Assembly: GCA_903995115.1 (NCBI GenBank)
Contig: LR877154.1
Location: 682,001 to 746,000 of the forward strand
Direction: 5' to 3'
Length of the DNA stretch: 64,000 nt
DNA from: Angomonas deanei
Taxonomy: Eukaryota > Euglenozoa > Kinetoplastea > Trypanosomatida > Trypanosomatidae
Part shown: positions 30,998 to 39,882 of the stretch, in pieces
Numbering within the stretch: the first letter of the stretch is position 1
Layout: every line of letters starts with the position of its first letter
Made by a program: the position numbers and the translations under genes
The notes under the pieces: generated by a model
Told to the model about the DNA's origin: nothing
Database searches by the model: none
Seen by the model: the letters and a program-made list of their open reading frames with translations, nothing else

Positions 30998-31273
30998 ATG
31001 ACCTCAGCAGAAACACCGCAGCAACACCACATGAACCACCAAGGCTCTAGCACCACCGCCCTCCTCCACCGCTGGTGGGAAGAGGCCATCCAGGAGGCGG
31101 AGTCCCAGCTACCCCTGACGGTTGTATCCCCAGCAGAGAGTGGGGAGGGGCAGCAGTACACCGGCCCCACACAGATAGCAGCCGGCCGCTCTTCCTCTAG
31201 CTACGGTGCCTCTGCCAGAGAGGACACGGCTCGTATGAGGGGAAGCAACGGCATCAAGTGGACAGTACAGTAG
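30998..31273 (+). CDS. Small unknown protein, 91 residues
   Basis: I do not recognise it. The peptide is hydrophilic with His/Gln-rich and Ser/Gly-rich stretches, one probable helix (LLHRWWEEAIQEAESQ, about 22-37) and an end KWTVQ. GC content and codon use resemble neighbouring genes. A pyrimidine-rich tract lies upstream, and the next gene starts after its own tract, so the slot looks genuine. The low complexity and small size keep confidence moderate. Confidence 0.5.
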   Translation: MTSAETPQQHHMNHQGSSTTALLHRWWEEAIQEAESQLPLTVVSPAESGEGQQYTGPTQIAAGRSSSSYGASAREDTARMRGSNGIKWTVQ

Positions 31274-31415
31274 ATTTCACATCATATTATTGCTGCTTTT
31301 TTTAGTGTTTATAGTTTTGTTTTCTGCTACCACCCAACGCATTCGATATTCGATAACTGTCCTAACACATATTTCTCCCTCCTCCCTATCCTTAGTATAG
31401 CGTTCCCCTGACGTC

Positions 31416-32450
31416 ATGCCCAAGGTGTCCCGTCCGGTCCCGATGGGGGTCATCACCGCGGATAGTGTGATGCCCAAGTCGGTCAAGTTCAAGACTCGAA
31501 TGACCACACTAGGGAAGAGTCAGCCACAGGCACACAAGGAAAAGAAACAAAAGACGGCCACTGGTGTCAAGACTGGCGGATCACAGTCCGGTATGGTCTT
31601 TAATAAAGGATTTGGCCAACATATTCTCAAGAATCCACTCGTTATTTCGGCCATTGTAGAAAAGTCCGCGATCAAGTCAACCGACGTGGTGATGGAGATT
31701 GGTCCTGGTACGGGTAACCTCACGGAGAAGTTACTGCAGACGGCGAAGAAGGTCATTGCGTTTGAGATTGACTCGCGAATGGTAGCGGAATTAAACAAGC
31801 GATTCCAGAACACCCCGTTGTTTGCCAAATTACAGATTATTAGGGGCAACTGCCTAGAACACGAGTTCCCTTACTTTGATAAGTGTGTCGCCAACGTGCC
31901 CTATGCCATCTCGTCCGCGTTGGTGTTCAAACTGCTGCATAAACCGACCTTTAAGTGTGCGGTGTTGATGTTTCAGAGAGAGTTCGCCCTCCGCGTGTGT
32001 GCCCAGCCAGGCAGCGAGGCGTACTGCCGCCTGTCGGTGAACGCTCAGCTGCTAGCGCGGTGCTCCCACTTGATGAAGATTAGCAAGAATAGCTTCAACC
32101 CTCCCCCGAAGGTAGAGTCTAGCGTCATTCGGTTAGATCCAAAGTACCCCGCCCCGGACGTTGACTTTGAGGACTGGGACGGACTCGTCAAGATGATTTT
32201 CAATCGAAAGAATAAGAAGGTGTCATCCATTTTCCGCACCAAAAGTGCGCAGCAAACCCTTCACGAAAAGTACATCAGCTACCAAAAGATGGAAGGGAAG
32301 CAGTGCGACATCTCCCTCGAGGACTTCAAGAAGAAGCTGGAGGACGTTATTGCGGACCCCATGTTCCAGCAACGTGGTCGCAGTCTGAATGAAGAGGCTA
32401 TCATGACCATGCTAGCACATTTCAGCAAACACGGCTTACACTTTATCTAA
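31416..32450 (+). CDS. DIM1: DIM1 18S rRNA dimethyladenosine transferase
   Basis: 344 residues. DIM1/KsgA enzymes dimethylate two adjacent adenosines near the 3' end of small-subunit rRNA using S-adenosylmethionine, and take part in small-subunit maturation. The lead-in FNKGFGQHILKNP is the family hallmark. The SAM-binding loop is MEIGPGTGNLTEKLL, and the catalytic NxPY motif appears as NVPYAISSALVFKLL, the eukaryotic cytoplasmic DIM1 form. The basic N-terminal extension (about 60 residues, KEKKQKTATG) fits nucleolar localisation rather than a mitochondrial leader. The C-terminal domain includes FNRKNKKVSSIFR, also typical of DIM1. Length matches eukaryotic DIM1. Confidence 0.95.
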   Translation: MPKVSRPVPMGVITADSVMPKSVKFKTRMTTLGKSQPQAHKEKKQKTATGVKTGGSQSGMVFNKGFGQHILKNPLVISAIVEKSAIKSTDVVMEIGPGTGNLTEKLLQTAKKVIAFEIDSRMVAELNKRFQNTPLFAKLQIIRGNCLEHEFPYFDKCVANVPYAISSALVFKLLHKPTFKCAVLMFQREFALRVCAQPGSEAYCRLSVNAQLLARCSHLMKISKNSFNPPPKVESSVIRLDPKYPAPDVDFEDWDGLVKMIFNRKNKKVSSIFRTKSAQQTLHEKYISYQKMEGKQCDISLEDFKKKLEDVIADPMFQQRGRSLNEEAIMTMLAHFSKHGLHFI

Positions 32451-32673
32451 TCGGTACTTCTAAAAAATAATAATAATAATAATAAAAAACAAACTATTTA
32501 TTAACTTCGCGTAATATAAAATACTTTAACTTCATTTAATTCGAATTACTCTGGCTGTTGTTTTTCCTCCTCTTGTGCTAGCTTCATTCCAACTATTGTA
32601 TTGTCACGACCTCCACTTGCCTCTCGTTTCTTTTCATCTAGAGCGTATAGGGAATCATTACACCCACACGAAC

Positions 32674-33012
32674 ATGCTGCGTGGCTCTCTCGCTAGAACG
32701 ACTGCCATCCGTTGCTGCAGTACGGGGGCGCTGTGCACTCCGCAAAGGACCATGGCGGACAAGATGATTGTGGGGGCCTGTGCCTCCTTCCTCACCAGCG
32801 CCTCCGTGCTCGGTGTGTTCCACCTCATAGTGACGCCTGTCTCGGCTGGCATAGCGGCCGCCACGATCTCGGCCGCCACCACCACCGGGGCGCTCTGCGT
32901 GGTGGACGGCGGGAAGGAAGGTAGTGGGTCGTCGTTTGGTGTGATTGCGGGGCTGTTGCTGGGGGCCATGGGCGGTCACTACGCGAAGAGCTCGTCGGAG
33001 CCTTGGCGGTAA
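32674..33012 (+). CDS. Small probable mitochondrial membrane protein
   Basis: 112 residues. The N-terminus MLRGSLARTTAIRCCSTG is Arg/Ser/Thr-rich with no acids, as in mitochondrial presequences. Two hydrophobic, Gly/Ala-rich segments follow (ACASFLTSASVLGVFHLIV..GIAAATISAATTTGAL and FGVIAGLLLGAMGGHY). They resemble glycine-zipper helices that pack in membranes. The TTG-initiated open region upstream is ignored because CATCTAG at about 32638-32641 is a likely acceptor. No family recognised; an inner-membrane complex subunit is plausible. Confidence 0.6.
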   Translation: MLRGSLARTTAIRCCSTGALCTPQRTMADKMIVGACASFLTSASVLGVFHLIVTPVSAGIAAATISAATTTGALCVVDGGKEGSGSSFGVIAGLLLGAMGGHYAKSSSEPWR

Positions 33013-33260
33013 GTTGGTCCCGACACCATTGCCAAACCATCAAGACGTAATTTTTATAGTTGATAAAAATAACAAAATTTATGATATACAAACACAGTGA
33101 CTCTTTTACTAATTAATCTTTCAATTTCTTGTTTTTTTGCTTCTCGTTCCTCGTATCCATGTGCGTATGAACTGAACAAACGTAAAGGATAACAATATCC
33201 AATGTCTCATTTCACCCATTCCTCTTTTTTAGCGTCAAGTCATTTATTATTGTTCATTGT

Positions 33261-34799
33261 ATGCAACACACGTCGGCCCGATTCTGTTCGGCTGGTCTGC
33301 GACAGGCGGTGGAGAAGGCAAAGGGCACCTCCCCCTATCTTCGCCACATGCCCCCGCAAGAGTACTTCACCTGCTCCGCGGACCTTTCAAAGGCACTCCC
33401 ACGACACAAAACAGAGCTGCTAGATGTTGGGGCGTGCAGCGGCGGCATACCGCACACGAACGGTGTGTACGTGCTGAGTAGCTCCACCGCCGAGGATGTC
33501 TCTTTTAAGGACGCGAAGCATCGCACCATGATTGGACTACCGCACGCAAAGACAACGGATGACGTGAAGCGGTTCATCGATCATCATCAGCGCCACTTAG
33601 AGTCCCTACAGTGTGTCGTGCTACCGGACGTATCGCTCAGCAGTGGCGTGGCCCTCTCTACCATGAAGGCGTGCTTCCCGCAGGTCCGCGTGGTGTGCTC
33701 TCCATTTAGCAAGTTTCTCTTCTCCGATCCAACCTTCTTCGCGGGCGTCCAGAGCGCACTGAAAGACAACTACGTGGAGGGTGCGTTTCACTCGTTTGCG
33801 TTTGCTGAAATAGACCCCGAATGCATCTCGACCGCCGCCGACGGGGAGACCGTGGCGGACTGCCCTAGACTACGGAGTCTGGTGGTACCACTAGAAAAGA
33901 AAAAAGTCAACCGGCCGGATCACTTTACCGAAAGTGTGATCTTTTACTACGATGAGGCATTTGAGCACATGCACGTGGGGGACAGCATTTGCCGCTCTCC
34001 GTGGTGGACACGAGTGGTGCCGGAGGTGGGCTCCGATGTGTTGGTGCCCGTGTGCCCTTTGCAGAGTAGACAGTGGAGCTCGCGACAAGGGACCTCCGTG
34101 CTGGAGCTGTGGCGTCCTGACGTGGCGGCACAGGCCTTTTCCAAGACACTGTTGCGTGAGCCGTTTGTGCAGGAGGTGCTGAGCACCAGCTATGGGGCCC
34201 TCCCCGGTGACCTCGACGATGTCGCCGCGGCGCTGGAGGATGCGGGGACCTCGCTGGAAGGTCTGCGCAGTCGTCTGTCGACACGCCTGGAGACGGACAC
34301 GGAGCGAGACGTGTCGAGGTGGTCCAAACTGCTGTTGGGACGGATCATCAAGGAGGTGCTCTTCACCCAAACCCCCTCCAACCCCTCTCCCCCAGAGATG
34401 CAGGAGGCACTGCAGGGGTGGCTGATGGAGGAGAGCCGCGTGGGACAGACGGCGGTGGCACTGACGCAGTCCGCCCTGGCATTACCACCCTCTGCTGCCC
34501 CAGTAGCGCAGCAGCGTGCGGGGGTGCCCGCCCCGGAAGAAAAAGAGTCCAAACTCCACTCCAAGTTGGAAGAAAACAGCTCCGAGCTGGAGGGAGCTGC
34601 CGGGGTACAGCTGATGACGTCGCTGCTCACCAAGAAGGGCATGGGTGGCTTGTCGCGTGTCGTGGAAAAGGAGAACATTGACGTGCGGGTTTTCCTCAGC
34701 ATGACGACGGATGACTTTAAGAACGTTTTCAAGGCTACTTTTGGCATATCCAAGAAACTGGTGATGCTTCAAGAGGAGCTGAAGGAGAAAATGACATAA
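33261..34799 (+). CDS. Conserved unknown protein with mitochondrial-type leader and SAM-like C-terminus
   Basis: 512 residues. The start MQHTSARFCSAGLRQAVEKAKG is basic and could be a mitochondrial leader. Residues about 50-240 alternate strands and helices (YVLSSSTAED, LQCVVLPDVSL, VRVVCSPFSKFLFSDP, SVIFYYDEAF). This loosely resembles a metallo-beta-lactamase-like fold of the DUF4336 kind but lacks an obvious HxHxDH motif, so I treat that as weak. The middle (about 400-440) is Ala/Pro/Gln-rich linker. The last about 50 residues (DVRVFLSMTTDDFKNVFKATFGISKKLVML) look like a SAM-type helical interaction domain. No function can be assigned. Confidence 0.7.
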   Translation: MQHTSARFCSAGLRQAVEKAKGTSPYLRHMPPQEYFTCSADLSKALPRHKTELLDVGACSGGIPHTNGVYVLSSSTAEDVSFKDAKHRTMIGLPHAKTTDDVKRFIDHHQRHLESLQCVVLPDVSLSSGVALSTMKACFPQVRVVCSPFSKFLFSDPTFFAGVQSALKDNYVEGAFHSFAFAEIDPECISTAADGETVADCPRLRSLVVPLEKKKVNRPDHFTESVIFYYDEAFEHMHVGDSICRSPWWTRVVPEVGSDVLVPVCPLQSRQWSSRQGTSVLELWRPDVAAQAFSKTLLREPFVQEVLSTSYGALPGDLDDVAAALEDAGTSLEGLRSRLSTRLETDTERDVSRWSKLLLGRIIKEVLFTQTPSNPSPPEMQEALQGWLMEESRVGQTAVALTQSALALPPSAAPVAQQRAGVPAPEEKESKLHSKLEENSSELEGAAGVQLMTSLLTKKGMGGLSRVVEKENIDVRVFLSMTTDDFKNVFKATFGISKKLVMLQEELKEKMT

Positions 34800-34933
34800 C
34801 TTCACAGGTTTGCAGACTAATATAAAACTGTTTTTTTTCTCTCTCGTATTGTCCCTGATTTTTTTCCTGAACAGAAGCGCTTCATAGGGTCTGCCCTTCT
34901 GCCATTCCCTTTTCTCCCCTCTTTTCAGTAGAA

Positions 34934-36380
34934 ATGAGTCAAAAATCAAAACGGAAAGACAGTCCATCTAGAAGTCGCTCTCCCGCCAAGCGCAGGAGGT
35001 CCTCTTCTCCAGGACAGACCGACACGGTGCGCACTTCCTCCGAGTGGACCACACTGCACGACCGCGCCGTGCTGTGTTTACCGCCCACGAAGGCGATGGT
35101 GGCACATTCACTCCTAAAAGATCAAAGTTCTAAAAAAGTTGCACATCAAAGTGGCGGCGTTTGACATGGATGATACCCTTATTATGCCAGTGAGCGGTGC
35201 CACCTTTTCAAAAGACGACCCGTCCGACTGGAAATTAGTACACCCAAACGTAAAAGCACACCTGCAAACACTGCACGAGCGTCAGTTTCTGCTGGTGCTC
35301 TTTAGTAATCAGTCCGGAATGGGAGGTAAGACGTGGAACGGCAAAAAGGCGGATGCGGTTCAGGAAAAGATTATTCGCGTTGGCAAAGAGTTGGGCGTTC
35401 CACTTTCGGCGTATCTTTCCACCGGCAACAACGAGTGGCGCAAGCCCAGCCCTTCCATGTGGGGGCTACTGCAGACCCATCTGGCGGAGGCGACCACGGC
35501 CCCTTCAGGCTATACATTAGATTGCAATGCGTATTCCTTCTATGTGGGGGATGCGGCTGGGAGAACGATTCGGACACTGGCGGGCCGGGCGAAGGACTTT
35601 AGCTGTTCTGATCGCGCCTTCGCCCATAATATCTCTATACCCTTTCTCACCCCCGAGGAGCTGTTTCCCATGTCGCTGAGCTCCATCCTGACGGAGAAGC
35701 CAGCGGTGGGCGCGACACTGCATGCCCCGGAGTCCAAGACGCCTTTTAGTTGGGGGGAAGTGTCCCCAGAGTCTCTCCAAGCGTTACCCACGTCATACGA
35801 CGGATTGAAGGTGAAGTGCATTACAGGAAAAGGGGAATCCACCCTGACCCTCTCCCCACCCCACCACTTTGTGAAGCCAAACAGCCCACAAGAATTGGTG
35901 ATCTTCACTGGTTTCCCTGGCTGCGGCAAGACCACCTTGTGTAAGCGTTTCTTTGTGCCCTATAACTACAGTTGGATCAACCGGGATACACTAAAAACGA
36001 AGGAAAAGTGCATCAAGGAGGCCCAACTCGCATGGAGCGCGGGTCGCAGCATCGTGATTGACAATACCAACCCCTCGAAGGAGGACCGACGACAGTTTAT
36101 TCAGATTGTTAAAAACAGCGCCCAAGGAAAGACGGCACGCATACGGGTGATTGCCCTCACCCACTCCAAGGAGATGGCCATGCATTTCAACGTGTTCCGG
36201 GGACGGCTGGGGATTAGTGCGCCGGTGCCGACCATTGCGTACAACCTCTTCAAGTCCAAGTACGAACCCCTCTCCACGGCCCAGGACGTGGTGAAGGAAG
36301 GGGTGACGGAGGTGTGGGAGGTGCCACCCGTTGCACTGCTGGAGAATGCGCGAATGAAGAAATTTTTCTATTATTTGTAA
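34934..36380 (+). CDS. PNKP: Polynucleotide kinase 3'-phosphatase (PNKP), one frame break at an A6 run
   Basis: About 481 residues when read across one break. PNKP removes 3'-phosphates and adds 5'-phosphates at DNA breaks so that they can be ligated. A basic Ser/Arg-rich N-terminus (MSQKSKRKDSPSRSRSPAKRRR) probably carries a nuclear signal; no FHA domain is seen. The phosphatase half has the HAD motif KVAAFDMDDTL, LVLFSNQSGM and KPSPSMW, then FYVGDAAGR. The kinase half has a P-loop GFPGCGKTTLC and IVIDNTNPSKEDR. The first frame, opened by ATG 34934, ends at TGA about 35162-35164. The phosphatase motif lies one frame over, and the switch falls at the A6 run 35132-35137 (SSKK then KLHIKVAAFD). 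One extra A in the consensus explains it. Confidence 0.9.
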
Positions 36381-36622
36381 AATACAAATTGGGAGCTTTG
36401 ACCGAGGAAAAACATGTCCTCGTCCACCCCAGTTTTGCTTCCATCTACTCAGTGTTCACCACCATTAGTACTGTAGACGACCAAAAAGGCGAGTGTAGAA
36501 CAAAAATACATATGCTTCTCCTCTTCTCTCTAAAGAATCAAGTGAAAAGTAGAATCAATTATCACTTTACTTCCAATAAAACTACAATTATACCAAAATC
36601 AGTAAGAGCAGCGTCCGTAAAA

Positions 36623-38227
36623 ATGCGTTACTTTCATCTCCTCCTGTTCACCATCTTCTCGGTGTTAAACTTGTCCCAGCTGGTTGGCGCTCAACGCTCT
36701 ATGGAATGCCAGAAGGTTTGGACCGGCCCCGTGTACGGCACTTCCTTCGATGACATCCTCGACTGCGTCAAAGACATGGACCGTATTGGCAGTCAGTGGC
36801 AGTACTACGTCTGGACCGGCTTCTGCGTCATCCTTTTCCTCTTCTCCATCTTCGGTCTGGCCGTCATCTTCTGCTGCGGCGGTTGCTGCTGCTGCGGCGG
36901 GTGCTGCTGTTGCTGCACTTGCTGCAACGAGTGGGTCAACCCCGAGCCGCCCGTCCGACGCAAGCGCGGCCGCTGCTGGCTGTGGTTCTGGATCATCCTC
37001 ACCCTCGTCCTCGGTGCCTGCGTGTGTGTGATGATCGTTTACGGAGTGGATTTGCTGACCAGCACGGCCAACAAGGTTCTCGACAATGTGGAGTACGGCT
37101 CGATGGGCTACATCAACAACACCCGTAACGTTGTCCTGGAGCTGATGCCACCTGACGCGAACATTGACGTGAGCTCCGTGGACGATATCATTTCCGACGT
37201 CACCGACCAGATCCACACCATTCGGGATGACTACTTCAAGTACTTCGATATTGCGAAGATTGTGTCAATCTGTGTTGGTGTCGTGGGGTTCGCGCTCCTC
37301 CTGTTCATCATCCTCTTCGTGCTGTGCCGTTGCGGTAAGTGCTCCTTCCACTTCAGCGGGATCTTCTTCTTCTTTGCCATCATTTATTCCCTGCTGGCCA
37401 TCATCTTCACCGTCGCCCAGTACGCCTTCTCTGCCATTTGCGGCGAGGTCACCCTCCAGTACAAGCGTGAGCCCGGCCTCCTCCAGTGGTTCCTCGTCCC
37501 TTGGTGCGAGGACGAAGTGGACTTCAAGGGCTTCCGCGATGACGTGGATGCCCAGCTGCTGAAGGCCTCCCAGGACGCCTGCGCGGAGCTCGCCAAAAAC
37601 TGCGACCCCTCCGAGACGGCGGGTACGAATGGCATTGTGTGTCCCAGCGATGTGGACCTCACCGCCTGTACCTCCTTCGATATGGTGACCCAGGCCATCC
37701 TCGGCGCCTACGTCAAGCCCAGCCTGGGCGTCTGCGGCACCGTCCCAGAGGGTGAAAAGTGCACCCTCACCCTTTGCGCCTCCCAGTGTACCGAGCAAAC
37801 CATCCAGGACGAGGCAGCGAGCATTGTCAAACTGTCCCTCGTCTCCCAGAACGTCTCCACCGGTCTTTCCCTCGTGCAGCCCCTGATGGACTGCAACTTT
37901 GTCATTGACAAGATTGCCTTCGCCCTCGAGTCCACCAAGTCCATGGCCGAGCTGTCTCGCTTCGGTAAAGGAAACTACGGCCAATGCTCCGACCTCAAGA
38001 CGGCCTCCGTCACGGTGGCATGCGGCTTCTTCTTTGGCACCCTCATGTGGATCATTGGTATTTATGTGCTGCACCGGGGTGGCTGGCTGTGGCCCAGGGA
38101 ACGGCGGGAGGCCGACCGGAACAAGGACAAGAAGGATAAGAAGAAGGGTAAGGGCGACGATGGATCGTCGACGGAGCCTTTTGGTACGCCTCAAGAAGGA
38201 GACCGAATGATCCGTGAAAGAGAGTAA
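36623..38227 (+). CDS. Five-span membrane protein with cysteine cluster (Tweety/prominin-like topology)
   Basis: 534 residues. A signal peptide (MRYFHLLLFTIFSVLNLSQLVGA) precedes five membrane segments at about residues 65-87, 112-138, 210-235, 240-265 and 465-488. Extracellular or lumenal loops contain several cysteines and N-glycosylation sequons (NNTR, NVST). Just after TM1 is a striking cytosolic cluster, FCCGGCCCCGGCCCCCTCC, then a basic RRKRGR. Such clusters are usually palmitoylated. Two hydrophobic pairs separated by large loops plus a last span match Tweety chloride-channel or prominin architecture, but sequence similarity is too weak to assign function. The C-terminus is Lys/Asp-rich (KDKKDKKKGKGDDG). 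ATG 36623 follows CAGTAAGAGCAG. Confidence 0.75.
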   Translation: MRYFHLLLFTIFSVLNLSQLVGAQRSMECQKVWTGPVYGTSFDDILDCVKDMDRIGSQWQYYVWTGFCVILFLFSIFGLAVIFCCGGCCCCGGCCCCCTCCNEWVNPEPPVRRKRGRCWLWFWIILTLVLGACVCVMIVYGVDLLTSTANKVLDNVEYGSMGYINNTRNVVLELMPPDANIDVSSVDDIISDVTDQIHTIRDDYFKYFDIAKIVSICVGVVGFALLLFIILFVLCRCGKCSFHFSGIFFFFAIIYSLLAIIFTVAQYAFSAICGEVTLQYKREPGLLQWFLVPWCEDEVDFKGFRDDVDAQLLKASQDACAELAKNCDPSETAGTNGIVCPSDVDLTACTSFDMVTQAILGAYVKPSLGVCGTVPEGEKCTLTLCASQCTEQTIQDEAASIVKLSLVSQNVSTGLSLVQPLMDCNFVIDKIAFALESTKSMAELSRFGKGNYGQCSDLKTASVTVACGFFFGTLMWIIGIYVLHRGGWLWPRERREADRNKDKKDKKKGKGDDGSSTEPFGTPQEGDRMIRERE

Positions 38228-38717
38228 ATAATGCCTTTTTTTTTTTTCGTTTTGTTTTTGTTTTATCTGTTAAAAAATCGTAAAGAGGTCCCCATGAGGA
38301 CCTTTATCGGTTTTAATAAATACAATTGTTTTACGTTTTTTTTTTTTTTGTGTTTTATCAGCTCCCCTTCCATTTTTTAAAAGCAAAAAAACGACATAAA
38401 TAATGAAAAAAGAAAAAAAGACGAAACGTGCAAAATCTTTTTTTTTTTTTTGCTTGACATTAATACAAAAATAATGATCTTTTTTTTTATTTTAATGCAC
38501 ACATGTAGATAGTTTTTCCTCTCTTTTTTTTTTTGTCCAATATACCTTCTGACATTTTTGTCTTGTCTTTTGATTGAGGGCATCTCTCCATCTAAAAAAA
38601 GACAAATTGAAGCGTCTGACGCGGTCACTCATTTCCTCTTCTCCCTTCTTGATATCTATTGTATTTTAGATAACAGTCAGTAAGCGTCCATTATTATTTT
38701 ATTATCATCCACTCTTC
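38228..38717 (+). other. Long intergenic region with 3'-UTR hairpin and many T tracts
   Basis: No gene is seen in 490 bases. It has five or more T9-T13 runs and, close to the upstream stop codon, a stem-loop at 38284-38305. Near the end, TATTGTATTTTAG has AG at 38668-38669, a likely acceptor for the dehydrogenase. Confidence 0.6.
38284..38305 (+). promoter_or_regulatory. Stem-loop in the 3' flank of the five-span protein gene
   Basis: AAGAGGTCC...GGACCTTT: the six base pairs AGGTCC/GGACCT extend by a G-T and an A-T pair to eight, around a six-base loop CCATGA. It lies about 55 bases after the stop codon. It could act as an mRNA stability or translation element, as 3'-UTR hairpins do in kinetoplastids. 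That function is inferred. Confidence 0.35.
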
Positions 38718-39617
38718 ATGTCAGTTGGCTACGTTGGTCTGGGACTCATGGGTAAGTCCATGGCCCTCAACGTGCTGAAGGCAGGCTTTTCCGTAAATGT
38801 GTGGAACCGGACGGCCTCCAAGTGCGGGGAGGTGGTGTCCGCCGGCGCCAAGCAGTACGACACCCCGGCCGAGTTAGCGAAGCACTCTCGGTACGTCTTC
38901 ACCAACCTCTCCGACTCCGCGGATGTGCTGGAGGTGATCTTTGGCAAGGACGGTATCGCGGAAGGTATCCAGGAGGGCTCCATTGTGGTGGACAACAGCA
39001 CGATAAAACCTTCCACCGCGCAGGAGATTGCGAAGCGGTTGTGGGAGTCCAAGAAGGTGCACGTGTTGGATGCCCCTGTCTCCGGCGGTGACATCGGCGC
39101 CAGGAATGGGACGCTAACCATCATGGTGGGCGGTGAGGAGTCCGCCCTGACGGAGGTGCTCCCCGTGCTGCAGGCGATGGGGAAGTCCATCACGCACATT
39201 GGTCCCTCTGGAGCTGGCCAGGTGTGCAAGGCGGCGAACCAAATCATGGTGGCGGCGCAGATGGTGGCATTGGGTGAAATATTGGTCTTCAATGAAAAGT
39301 GTGGGGTGGACAGTGAAAAGGTGATTCAAGCCATCAAGGGTGGCGCGGCGCAGTGCTGGACGCTCGACGTCAAGCCCGAGCGTCTCTTCGCTGGTAACCG
39401 CACCCCTGGCTTCAAGTCGGCGCTGCAGAGCAAAGATTTGTCCATCGTGATGGACTCCGCGAAGGAGTTTGGTGTCGCCATGCCGACAACCGCCGTGAAT
39501 GCGCAATTGTTTCAGTCCATGGTGCAGCACGGGGAGGGGGAGTTGGATAACTCCGCCGTGGTCGGGGTGCTGGAGCGACTCAACAACATTGCCATCAAGG
39601 AGCCAAAGAAACAGTAA
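38718..39617 (+). CDS. NAD(P)-dependent beta-hydroxyacid dehydrogenase (3-hydroxyisobutyrate / tartronate-semialdehyde type)
   Basis: 299 residues. The enzyme class oxidises short beta-hydroxyacids or reduces the matching semialdehydes. The Rossmann loop is VGYVGLGLMGKSMA (GxGxxG). The substrate-binding motif is DAPVSGGDIGARNGTLTIMVGG, and the catalytic lysine lies in GAGQVCKAANQ. Length matches the family closely. There is no N-terminal mitochondrial leader: the Rossmann fold starts at residue 2. The C-terminus KKQ is not a glycosomal signal, so a cytosolic enzyme is likely. The sequence reads like bacterial GarR/GlxR or eukaryotic GLYR enzymes; which substrate it uses cannot be decided. A bacterial origin by transfer is possible and untested. 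Confidence 0.88.
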   Translation: MSVGYVGLGLMGKSMALNVLKAGFSVNVWNRTASKCGEVVSAGAKQYDTPAELAKHSRYVFTNLSDSADVLEVIFGKDGIAEGIQEGSIVVDNSTIKPSTAQEIAKRLWESKKVHVLDAPVSGGDIGARNGTLTIMVGGEESALTEVLPVLQAMGKSITHIGPSGAGQVCKAANQIMVAAQMVALGEILVFNEKCGVDSEKVIQAIKGGAAQCWTLDVKPERLFAGNRTPGFKSALQSKDLSIVMDSAKEFGVAMPTTAVNAQLFQSMVQHGEGELDNSAVVGVLERLNNIAIKEPKKQ

Positions 39618-39882
39618 TCTCATTATTTTTCGTTCTGTTATCGTTTTTTTTTTTCTTATTGTTTCACCACAAATTGTCAGTAATGACTTTTTTGCTAACG
39701 GATCCTTTTTTAAACGTTATCTATTCTTTTCACATCTGTTCCATCAATGCTTTTTTGTTTTTGTTTTGGGGGAAGTATGGTGGCACACTATACATTCTGT
39801 TTCTTCCTGCACTTTTCCTTTTCTTAGTAGTAGTCTTTAAAAATAAAGATAACCACGCAATAAATCTAGTTTAGTTAGTCCC

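Noticed and set aside
37265-38194. Minus-strand open frame of 309 residues
   Set aside because: Exact antisense of the five-span membrane protein; the composition (Gly/Glu/His/Leu) is that of a reverse-complement shadow.
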